In this document: in pieces, positions 50,162 through 60,200 of the stretch | Numbering within the stretch: position 1 is the first letter of the stretch | Layout of the letters: the number at the start of each line of letters is the position of its first letter | Origin: Knoxdaviesia capensis | Lineage: Eukaryota; Ascomycota; Sordariomycetes; Microascales; Gondwanamycetaceae | NCBI GenBank assembly: GCA_001510575.1 | Contig: LNGK01000002.1 | Coordinates: forward strand, 2,530,144 to 2,594,143 | Reading direction: 5' to 3' | Length of the DNA stretch: 64,000 nt | The notes under the pieces: generated by a model | The model's input: only the letters and a program-made list of their open reading frames with translations | What the model was told of the DNA's origin: nothing | The model's database searches: none | Position numbers and translations under genes: made by a program

Positions 50162-51693
50162 ATGATCTCCTCGATTCTGGTCGCAGCGGCCTTCCTTGGC
50201 CTTGGTAAGTTGGGCATGAGAAGCTTTGGGACACTATTGGACTTCAAGCAACTAACGCAGCACCCTCTTCAAATCCGTTTAGGCTTTGGCCAAGAAGCGC
50301 CGGTAGCTGTCACTCTCCCGGCAAGCTGCCCCGGAGTTCCCGCCTCGCGGTTCCCAGATTTCACGGTGGCCCCAGGATGGAAAGCAGTCAAGATCGGCGG
50401 CGGCATGTCCCAGCCGCGAACCATCGTGTTCGACCCGCTCGGAAACATCCTGATTCTGCAGGCCACGTACGGCATCACCGCCCACACCTTCTCCGACGAC
50501 GGCTGCATCAACGGAACTGCGACGCTGTTGCAGAACCGCGCCCTTAACCACGGCCTCACTCTGACCCCTGATGGCACCAAGCTGTATGCCAGCTCGGAGA
50601 CCACCGTCTGGTCGTGGGACTATGACGCAACCACCCGCACCATCACGAACGAGCGGATTGTTGTCCGCGGAATGTCGACCGGTATCCACTCCACTCGCAC
50701 GGTGGTCACCGTCCCGCAGCAGCCGAACATCATCTTGGTTTCCGTGGGCAGCAATGCCAACTTGGACATGGCCACCATTAACAAGGAGGCCGGACGGTCC
50801 CTGGTCAAAGCATTCGACATGACCGCCGTGCCGGCTGGAGGATACGACTTCAACACTGGAGGATACTACCTCGGATATGGCATGAGAAACGCCATCGCCT
50901 TGGCTTTCGATCCGAACGGCCACGTTTGGGCGGCAGAGAACAGTGGTGATGTAGGTTTCCTTACTCGTTTGTGTTCAGTCGAAATGGCCAACAAGCTAAC
51001 AAGGAAATTGTCTAGGACTTCCGCCGCACAATCAACGGCCAAGCCACTGACATCCACATCGACAACCCCGCCGAGAAGCTGAACTACCGTAAGTTAGAAT
51101 AGACCCATGATCCGTGATCCCAATGGTTGCCAGTCACTCACAGTGAATGACACACAGTCGGCGACCCCACCGTCGAGAACCTGAACTGGTACGGCTACCC
51201 GACCTGCTTCGCCGTGTGGGACCCGGCCCCGTTCACGAGCTACGGCGTCACCACCGGCGAGCAGTTCGTGCTGGAGCCCAACGCGACGTTCCCCGACACC
51301 AGCTGCGCGCAGGTGGCCACGCCGCCGCGGCTCTCGTTCCCGGCGCACAGCGCGCCGATCGCCGCCACCTTCGACAAGGGCGGCGCGAACCTGTACGTGA
51401 CCTTCCACGGCTCGTGGAACCGCCAGCCAGCCACCGGCTACAAGATCATCGAGATCCCGTTCACCCAGCTCGCCACCGGCCAGTTCGATCCCGTCGCTGC
51501 GAGCACCAGCCGCGAGGGCTATCGCGATGTGTTTTCGGCTAGAGACCCCGGCGGCTGCCAGTCGATGACGCTGACCCGCAGCTCCTGCTTCCGGTTGTCG
51601 GCTCTCGCGTGGGATAACACCGGGACAAAACTGTTCGTTGCTAGTGATAATCAGGCCGAGGGAGAGATGTTCATTTTGGCCAAGGACGTCTAA
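50162..51693 (+). CDS. Secreted glucose/L-sorbosone dehydrogenase-like protein
   Basis: A predicted extracellular beta-propeller of the glucose/sorbosone dehydrogenase family. Some fungal members are PQQ-dependent sugar dehydrogenases (AA12), but cofactor and substrate are inferred. Exons are 50162-50204, 50283-50950, 51016-51088 and 51158-51693, with introns of 78, 65 and 69 nt, giving 439 aa. The first intron is a multiple of three without stops, so an unspliced reading hides it. Removing it gives a clean signal peptide (about residues 1-17, hydrophobic core VAAAFLGLG). Family motifs are YGMRNAIALAFDP, WAAENSGDD (joined across intron 2), LNWYGYPTC and FHGSWNR. Paired cysteines suggest disulphides. 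The codons are strongly GC3-rich in the last exon. It diverges from the metacaspase and converges on the YwbE-domain gene. Confidence 0.88.
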
Positions 51694-52293
51694 GGCCTTG
51701 TAACTAGTAGCTTGGATATTTGGTTTGAATGGTTCGGTTCGAATCTTGACACGAGAGAGGGGCTTGGTAAAGGCAATCCTGATAGTTTGTACTGCATGAG
51801 AAGATATACAATCCGTCCTGGTCAATTGCAGCACTGTTCATTGTGTATCCGTAACACTCGGTTTAACCGACAATGAAGGACTTATCGGACGAGGCATTCT
51901 TGTCAGATGGTTGACGTTCGGTTACCGGGACGAGCATTTTTACCAGATCATCAGGATTGCGTGTCTTCAGGTTGCCACTCATTGGGATCGGAATATCGTT
52001 CTCTCTAGGTGGATGAATCGATGGGTGGAGTGCGGGGTCTTCAGAATTGCCCGGTACCGAAGGTTGAGCGGCTCCGATTTACCCGCGTAGGATAGAATGC
52101 GATTCCAGTTCTGAAGTCTTGTCTCTGGTTGGTCCCTTCGCCAAGCACACCATCACCAGATAATTAAATCGGCGCTGCTGGTGGTGGCTTGCAATCAACG
52201 AAACAGCCTTGCGAGAATTTCCGGAGAAACTGCACACTGGATATATGCGTCAACAGTGTCGATAGCACATTGGCTGTCTTGGCACGGCAAATC
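51694..52293. other. Convergent 3' intergenic region
   Basis: 600 bases between the dehydrogenase-like gene (+) and the YwbE-domain gene (-). No gene or repeat is seen beyond short chance frames. Confidence 0.6.
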
Positions 52294-52794
52294 CTAATCG
52301 AAATGGCTGGAAACATGGTGGGCAACAGCATCGCTATCGCCTCGGAACTCTCCACAGACAGGGCACTCGACCACCGCTTCGTTTTGTTTGGGTGCAGCTT
52401 CTTGGCTCTCAGAGACAGGCGTCTCAGCAGCCCGCCGATTCCCCAGCCGCCGAGCACCTCGCGCGGGACGAATATAGGCATCGAGGCCGACATCACGAGA
52501 TGGTACCTGATTATCGTCCTGCCACCGAGAAGGACCCCGCATGTACTCGGGGAGGCCTTCACCGCCCATCTCCGCAGATCCCGTTGATGCTGCGGATGCA
52601 CTAGACGCCATCGATTGGACCCGGCCAACGCGGCCGTCAGCCAGACGCACCTTGATGCCGCGCGGGTGGTTGCCCTTGGTCAGAACATCCTTCACGCTGC
52701 CTGAGACTGTGCGGCCGGTGGGCTGGTCAGCTTTCAACACGATATTGACAAGAGCACCCGGAACCACGGCTGAAGTATTCGGGACTTTGGCCAT
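52294..52794 (-). CDS. YwbE-domain (DUF2196) protein with C-terminal zinc finger
   Basis: An intron-free 166-aa protein. Residues about 10-62 match the YwbE/DUF2196 domain: GALVNIVLKADQPTGR, then a GxVKDVLTKG..HPRGIKVRL..GRVGRV pattern. The function of this domain is unknown to me; it is found in bacteria and fungi. After a Ser/Ala- and Arg-rich linker, the last 23 residues form a C2H2-like finger (Cys144, Cys147, His159 or His160, His164), possibly a ubiquitin-binding UBZ type. There is no signal peptide or membrane segment, so it is probably nuclear or cytosolic. The ATG follows a purine-rich leader on the minus strand. A telomere-like doublet lies 326 bases upstream (53120-53135), where a promoter element could act. 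Confidence 0.85.
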   Translation of the reverse strand: MAKVPNTSAVVPGALVNIVLKADQPTGRTVSGSVKDVLTKGNHPRGIKVRLADGRVGRVQSMASSASAASTGSAEMGGEGLPEYMRGPSRWQDDNQVPSRDVGLDAYIRPARGARRLGNRRAAETPVSESQEAAPKQNEAVVECPVCGEFRGDSDAVAHHVSSHFD

Positions 52795-53100
52795 CTTGGG
52801 TTTTCTCGAAGAAAGGGAGGTGAGAAGAGAAACCGCGAGGGGTTCAGGTTGACCCTTGCGAGATTCAATATTTGTTGATGGAAATTCGAGTCATGAAAAC
52901 TTCATCCGGTGGAGATGTCGGAGCCTCATCACAAACGCCCTATTTTCCCGACAAATTTCCGCTAAACATGATCACGAAGCCACCATCATTAGCCATTTTT
53001 GGTTTGCATGTTTTCTGCTTTCCGAAATGATGCATATATAGAATACGAGTCACATTCACGAGAGTTTCCAAGCTGGCCTCATATTCAGGCTCACTAGATA

Positions 53101-53167
53101 TCCTGGGGTAACTCTCTCGTAACCCTAACCCTAAGAAGAGAGCCTAAGGTATCACCAAGTCCCAGGA
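53101..53167 (+). repeat. Hairpin-framed telomere-like repeat
   Basis: TAACCCTAACCCTAAG (53120-53135) is enclosed by CTCTCT/AGAGAG close by and by TCCTGGG (53101-53107) / CCCAGGA (53161-53167) further out. Both pairs are perfect inverted repeats, so the CCCTAA units would lie in a loop. Confidence 0.65.
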
Positions 53168-54045
53168 ATTGCGAAAAGACAAACGAGGCGTCACGAATCA
53201 TTGTCACGGCTTTAGGAGAGAGTATTGAGTCTAGATTGTTTCAGTGATTGTGATGAAGTCAGTTTGTCTTGAAGCTCCTCCTGTACGTCTAAAAATACAA
53301 CAGTATATCGGCGGCTCAAGGAATCGATCAGGATTCTGGAAGTTTGGCGGGATACAGATTAAAATGCTGATAAAACAGCAGTAAGTGTTATATTACAAGC
53401 GTAAGAACAGTTTATGCAGGTACACATGAGCTTATATATCCCCGGATTCTTGGTTGCATGTGAACTGCCTCCATATTCTCCATCGGCCTATTATCCCGGC
53501 TTGAGAGGTATCACGGTAGGCACAGCGCACGTACCGAGCATATGGAGACTTGCCCCGACCCTGTGTTCTTGGAGACATCGTCTAATATACGCGCATGAAG
53601 GTTTCCTCGGGATGTATACAACCAGATCTATTTCTAGGAAGCGAGTCTTCGCCAGGGTGATCTCTCGCGATGGGCTGGCGGTCAGCTCCGGTGCCGAGGG
53701 TTGGTGGCCTTCCAAGCAGGAGTAGGACTGCCGTGAGGAGGTCGGCATCCATGAGACAATAAGCAGCTCGATCTAAGCAGCCGTTAGACTTTCCCCTTCT
53801 TATAGCTGCTGCGATATCTTATTGAAGGATCACGGTGACACTGGCACCGATTGGATGGACGCGATCAGAAGAGATGATCACTGGACATTTCTGAGACGTA
53901 TACTGAGGATAAATGAGAACAGATATCACCGACACTATCAAGGTTTCCTAAAATTAGAAATGGAATGGTGTTGAGGCCCATTATCAACGGGAAACAGTCG
54001 AGTGTCCGGCGATGTTGGTGGAGAGAGCGGCCAGGTAGGTAAGCC

Positions 54046-54051
54046 TATAAA
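54046..54051 (+). promoter_or_regulatory. Putative TATA box of the DUF4360 gene
   Basis: TATAAA lies 131 bases upstream of the start codon and is followed by an A/C-rich leader. Spacing and sequence both fit a core promoter. Confidence 0.5.
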
Positions 54052-54176
54052 GTCACAGCATTCTCCTGATTCCAGAGAGTGTCCAGACGACCGACGATCC
54101 TAGCCAGAAGTCCAAACAACAAGCAAGAAACAACAAGAGTACTTCAAAATTCACCCATCCATTATCATTCTTCACG

Positions 54177-55264
54177 ATGCTCAGCACTCTCTCAGTCGTC
54201 ATGCTGGCCGGCCTAGCCGCCGCAGCCCCGCAGAAGCTGGACAATGTGCTCCAGGTTGCACCGCAAGAGTCTACCGAGGCAGTCCCCTCATCTATCGGAA
54301 TCCGGGGCATGTCTCTCCTTGGAACCGGATGCCCGGCCGGCACCGCAGATGTCCAGCTCGATGGCACGGGGGAGCTGTTCGAGGCCACGTTCTCGGCGTA
54401 CGAGATCCAGACGGGCCCCGGCACACGGGCGTCAGACTGGCGGAAGAACTGCAAGTTGACGCTGAATCTGGACTTTGACCCGGGGTTCCAGTAAGTTCCA
54501 AGTTTCCAGTTTATGTCCAGATGGCTTTCGGGCTTACTCTCGGTGGGATGCTATTTTTGTGTCTTTCGCCTCCCTCTTCTCTTCCACTGAGCGAACGAAC
54601 GAGAAGGGATTCTCCCTTTTCCGTCGGTGAAAAGTTCCAAAGAACGATGATTGTGGATCCACAAGGCAGAGATTTCCCACCCCTTCACCGATAGTAACTA
54701 CCCGCTTTCCCACAGGTTCACCGTGCTTGCCACCGACATGCTCGGGTTCGCAGAGATCCCCAGGGGCGCGCGAGGCGTGTGCAGGAACACCTTCTCGTTC
54801 ACCGGGCAGACCAGCTCGGGCGGCATCGACAAGGTGGACTTCGACACTTCCCTGGACGGCCATTACAGCGGCGACTTTGACCTGCACGCCGATCCCGGGG
54901 TCATGGCGTGGTCCCCATGCGGCGGCGGCACGGCCATCTTGAACATGAACACCCAGTGCTCGATCTCGCCGACCAACAATGCTGCTCTGATTGCGGTAAG
55001 CGTTCGCTCCGTGACTGCTTGCTTCCTTTTCTTCTCTGTCTTTATCCTCTTGTCTTCGTCCGTTTGCGCCCTCTTGTGTTCCTGGTGCGGAGCCGACCGA
55101 GGCCAGCCGGTGGAGACGGGCGGACTGCGCCCCCGATGGAAATCGCCACTGTGCAGGACGCGTAACTGACAAAGCCTTTCTCTCCGTTCTGCTGCTTCCG
55201 ATAGGTTGATCATATCAGCGGAAAACTCACTGTACAGTTCCAGTTGGGATGGAGGCAATGCTAA
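54177..55264 (+). CDS. Secreted DUF4360 family protein
   Basis: A small secreted fungal protein of unknown function. Exons are 54177-54490, 54716-54995 and 55205-55264, with introns of 225 and 209 nt, longer than others in the window but with GT-AG ends, giving 217 aa. The signal peptide is about residues 1-17 (LSVVMLAGLAAAAP). Family landmarks are LLGTGCPAGTADVQL near the start, RKNCKLTLNLDFDPGFQ at the first junction, a central GGIDKVDFDTSLDG region and a final QFQLGWRQC. Several cysteines suggest disulphides. The third exon encodes only 19 residues but brings the conserved C-terminal strand. Family members are often annotated simply as secreted proteins. A TATA box lies close upstream. The exon ends are hand-derived but keep frame throughout. 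Confidence 0.85.
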
Positions 55265-57264
55265 GTGGAAGACGGAAATACACATGCAGGAGAAGAACGC
55301 ACAATGAAAGCAGGATGATGTACATGGCTACAGCCACTTACCACAGGCACTCGACTGGCGGCCCCCTTTGCTATTCTGCCATCTAGTATTTTCCGGGGGG
55401 AGCATAGGGGTGATTTGATTTCTCATAGGATGTGAATGGATTTTACATGAATCTTGCCTATAGCAGGGAGAGGTGATTTGGCCGGAAGTCCCGGTTCCTG
55501 CATGACCTCCCGTCAAACCCGGTCCTCATTACACCTGCACGTCTCATGTACATGTGGCTCGGGTTACTCAAATCTCAGGGGCGATTTACGAGTAATCATT
55601 ACTGTCTCCATGCTAAGGTCGGCGAGCGACATACGTAGGAGGTGTCCCTCATCTCGCAAAGATCATCAGGTACGAACGCGTAGGGCCCTCGTTCAACCAC
55701 GCCCCAGCGAGCAGAGCAAATGGGCAGCAGTGCCAACTCACCACATCAAGTCCTTTCAACGTGGCATAAACATGGTACAGCCAAGTCACCGTGGTCCAGC
55801 ACGGGAATGAGCGCTAGGACCGCACATCTCCAGCAGAACGGGGAGAACAAGATGAGTTGTTGGGCCACAACAACGTGGACGAATGATACAGCAGACCCAG
55901 AATTCATATCCGGGCCTGGGAAATCATGTCTGTGCCTAAGCATGCACTACACTGTCCAAGCCTTGAAGACCATGCAGACCGCAACAGGAACATCAGATAC
56001 TTCTAATTTAAGTCAGGGTTCGTCGCCATTGACCTGAACGGTTCATGTTAGTGCATTGATCAGGTATCGTTTCCTAGCAGCATCGCTATATCAACACATC
56101 TCCGCCGATGCTATAGGCCAGGTTCAAGATTCTGAGCCATCAAGCCAGGCCGTCAACATTCCAGTGAACGGAGTCCGGTCGTTAAATTTTTTTCTCTTCA
56201 TGCTTTAGTGCCCTAAGTCGAAGAGGGCTTTTTCCCCTCTTGTTCTTCGATGCTATGGATCCAATCTATGGATTTATCCGAGTTGGCGTTGCCTAGAGAC
56301 AAAATATGGTTTAGACGGTGGTTGGCTGGAATGGACAGGTTCACTGGTTCAGAGCCAGAAAGCACCGGACCAGATTTGGGTTATTCTAGTGACCGTTTTA
56401 GTACAGTGATTACAGTCTAGAGCCAATGTGATATTTCACGATAACCAGCCTCTGGCCGCCATATCATCCTCAAATGCTGATCGCCACAATTCCAGACAAG
56501 ACTCTGTGACTTGTGTGTGCACTACAGACCTGCAAGATCAGCCCTCAACCCCAAGCCCTGGAAGCGCCAATTCTTCTCTTATCAGCAGCGCATCGCGCGA
56601 ACCCCAACCTCGTCCTCCCGATTAGGCCTGACGAGCTGTCCAAAGATGTCTCCTTCGGCCTAGCTTGCTCCCATGGCAACACGACTCCTGTATTTGTCTA
56701 GGCACACTGTTCTGCCCCGGCCAGCGTGCATAAGGGCAGCATGTTGGCACAATGTGATGCGGGGGAGGGAGGTGCATAAACAGCCAGCGGCCAAGTGAGC
56801 AGTGTGGTGGTGACTGCATGTGCGGGAACAGATAGAGAGGCAAGCAATGAGATGGTTGGGCACGAAACCCCCAGAAGCGAGCAGAAAGGTGTGGTGTGGA
56901 GCATAACAGCCCATCCCGGGCAGCCAACACCACAAAGACAAACTAATGTGCACACACGGAACAGCTGCAGATCGCAGATTCTCACAAAAAGAGGTCTCGA
57001 TAGGCTTAGCTTGTCAGTGCAACCTCGTGTATGTAAGGAGTCCGCTCCATCATGCAGCTCCCATTGGCTGATATGCACCTGCGGCATAGAATTCGTGATG
57101 GTTGCAGGAGGGTGTTTGTTTCTTCCTGTCTGGCAGAAAGCTTTGTGAGCTTGATTGCGGTTCTGCTCTCCCTCTCTATGCACCTTGTCCTACCCATTCA
57201 CGCGAAAATGCGAATGTTGGCTCTCTAGGGTGGTCAGCAAAGGTGGGCTAGATATCGAGATACG

Positions 57265-57279
57265 CTTAGGGTTAGGGTG
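57265..57279 (+). repeat. Interstitial telomere-like repeat in a short hairpin
   Basis: CTTAGGGTTAGGGTG has two exact TTAGGG units. GATAC (57259-57263) and GTATC (57279-57283) flank it as a five-base inverted repeat, placing the units in a loop. Confidence 0.75.
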
Positions 57280-60200
57280 TATCGGTTATATCACACTCGT
57301 ACGTCAAGCGCCAACCTCGAAACCACCCACACTCAGCTGGTAAAAGACTGACTCAACGTCATCATCGATGGATAGACCCTTAGTCTGACCCGTCAAACCC
57401 GGTAATAAAGTAATATGTTCTCTGATATGACATCCAAGTGAGATAGATATCGTTCTACGGGTTTCTGGATCATGTGTGTAGCAAGGCTAGAATCATGTCC
57501 TCATCTGTTCTCGTACACCACCACCCGAAATGTGGCTCTGATCGGATGTGAGCCCCGGAGGCATACACATTGCCGGCGTTAGACTGACTACATGTTACCT
57601 TTGCCGATTGTCACCAGCTCGGCGAGATATGTCTGACTGAATAGAGCAAAAGCCGGGCTCACCGCACCCGACCCTCCAGCATACCACATACACTGCAGCC
57701 TACCAACCACCAACCACCATGAGCATATGCCATAGGATCCGGCAAAGGACATATCAAGGAACAGATGATTCCAAAAGATTCTCACCCGGAAACCCCCAAA
57801 CCACCAGCAATCAATAGCACACGGCTCATTGGCCCAAAAATAACCGATTCCACAGAAAACCTCGTATTTCTCCACGACAACCAGGAGGGAATCTACTGTA
57901 CGGGGACGCATGATCATGATCTGTTATCCACACGCCCCGGGAAACCAACCCGAGGGGAAAAGAGAAAAGAGACACGAGAAGTGAGAATTGAACAGACCGA
58001 CCCGACCCCGGTTCCCAGAAAAGCTAAAAGCAGCCGGGTTAATTCATGTCCAGTGTCATTTGTTGAATGCATGAAAAACAAGGACCGTGATCGTTTTTTT
58101 CGGTGTCTTCTGGAAGGTCTCTAGCAGGAGGACAAAGGGATGGCTGTAAATCCATGACACATGCCTTCAAGAAAACAACAAGACTCCTCCGACACGAGGA
58201 CGTGAGAGGGGCCGCCCCGCCCGAGGAAGCCAGGGAGGACCTGGACAACGCGAGCGCTAGGATATCAGGGCATCCATCCCCGGAAGCTTGCTCAATGCAC
58301 TCACGACGGCTTTGTGGCATGGTCTTTCCAAAAATACGGTGATTTTACTAGACGGCGGTTGTCGGTCAACGAAAGGTTGAAATTTCCTTCAGGGAGCGCG
58401 CTCGTTAAGCATAACTCGGGCTGTGATATGTTGTATACGAAGACGGAAGACCATTTTCGGCGACGCTGAACAGGCCAAGCTGGGTCAGTAAGTCGGGATG
58501 TATCATAGGATATGACGGATAGCCGCAGAGCGTCAAGGCAATCTCGTATGGCCAGGCTCCCAAGTGAAAGGACAGCTGGAGACCTATAGTTTTGCGCCTG
58601 GCAACCATACCGGAAATGAGAAAGAAATAGGCGCTGTGAACGGGCTCCGGTGTGTCAAAGGGCTATTTTAGAGCAGGCAGTGGACTGTATAGACGGTCCA
58701 GCGGCGTGGTGGCTCTGACACTACTCACATGCTCCCCAACTGGAGATATTCGTCGTTTGTGCGGGATACGGGATACGGCGGTGGTCAGAACGTGGCAGGA
58801 CAAGAGACAAATATAGACTGGGCACAGCACAGCCAAACAGGAACGTTACGCCGACGGGAAGAAGCATATCCAAAAGGCCGAATAGAGGAGAGGGGACAAT
58901 GACGACTACCAAGTGAGGGGAAGAAGAGATTTGCTCTGTCTTTCTTACACCGAGGAGGAGGCGATGACAATGATAATAGAAGAGGAACAAAGAACCCACC
59001 ACCAAGCGAACGAAAGAGGGAGAACCTAGCTTGGCCTTGCTTTTCGTATTGGGTGGGTGTCAGCATCTCCAGGAACGCCGAAAAGAACCCAGAAGAAGAA
59101 GCATGAACCCTGTGCACTGTGGACTGGCGTCGAATACGAACGAGCTCTTTTTTCTTGCTTTTTCTCAACAAGGGTTAGGCCAAGCAAACGCCGATGAAAA
59201 CCCATGACGAAAAATACCGCAAGACATACTACTGGAAGATACGGCCTCTGTATTGATGCTGAGAAGTGAGAAGAACCCACTGTCGGGAGAACGCTGAACC
59301 CTGACCTTTCTCGCTACGAAGACGGCGGAACCACCGGGATATTCTTTCTCGCGACGTGACAAGCACAACAACCCTGGCCTATCTGTCTGATTCCCAGATC
59401 CCCGCGGAAGATCATTGGCACCGAAAAGGGACCCCAACGCTCCCTACTCGTAAGTAAGAAGTCAGAGTTCCCGAGGTGGCGCCAGGGGGAGGTCGAGTGC
59501 TACTGTTCTCTCGGGAACGGAGACCGCTGGAAGGCAAACGTGCCGCCCCAGACGATATATTACAGAGGGGAACAGTGCTGAAGGTTACATGGCAATGGGC
59601 CGCTGGAATGTGAGATATGCATCTCTGGTTCCTTTTTGCAGGATATTGCTCACTGATACGCTGGGTCTGTGTTGATGGGACAGTGACACAATATGCCGTT
59701 CCTCCCGCGAGAACTGACAGGCAGGCCCTGCTGATGATGTGCGAAAACATCAGCACTCAAAAGCAACAGAGCAGAATTGGCCTAGGTAAGAAGCACACGG
59801 TGGTCGCTCGTAGGGACGGGAAATCCATTGCACGTGAACTGGCTGATGGGAAATCAGTGTGAGTTAAAAAAGAAGAAAAAAAAAAAAAAGTGACTACGAC
59901 GACGACGATGGCTTCAGCGGGTAGCAAGAAGTATTTTCCATTTTTTGTTTCGAACATCTTCTGGCCAACGAGAATCTTTCCCAACAACAAGACCGAAGAG
60001 TCCAAAAAGCCCCTTTAATCTTCCGGTTCTCAGCGTCGTTGCCGCCGGGCCACATCTGGAAGCGCCACCGTGCAGCGAAGCACGACGGACTGTCTTGAGA
60101 GATGTTTTTCTGTTCTTTTGCTTGCACACTCTTCTTTACCGCTCTCGACCAAGGCCATCTTTGGAGTTCATTCTCGCTGGTGGTGCATTTTGCGCGCATA

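Larger units (their letters stand above)
52795..54176. other. Divergent promoter region, YwbE and DUF4360 genes
   Basis: 1.4 kb with no supported gene. It contains the telomere-like hairpin at 53101-53167 and the DUF4360 core promoter at its right end. Confidence 0.6.

Noticed and set aside
50205..50282. Unspliced read-through of the first dehydrogenase intron
   Set aside because: It is open and a multiple of three, but has a clear GTAAGT donor, an ACTAAC branch and a TTTAG acceptor. Keeping it would split the signal peptide from the mature protein.
51728..51745. ggttcgaatc, a tRNA B-box look-alike
   Set aside because: No T-stem pairing and no A box upstream; the sequence lies just after the dehydrogenase-like gene stop.
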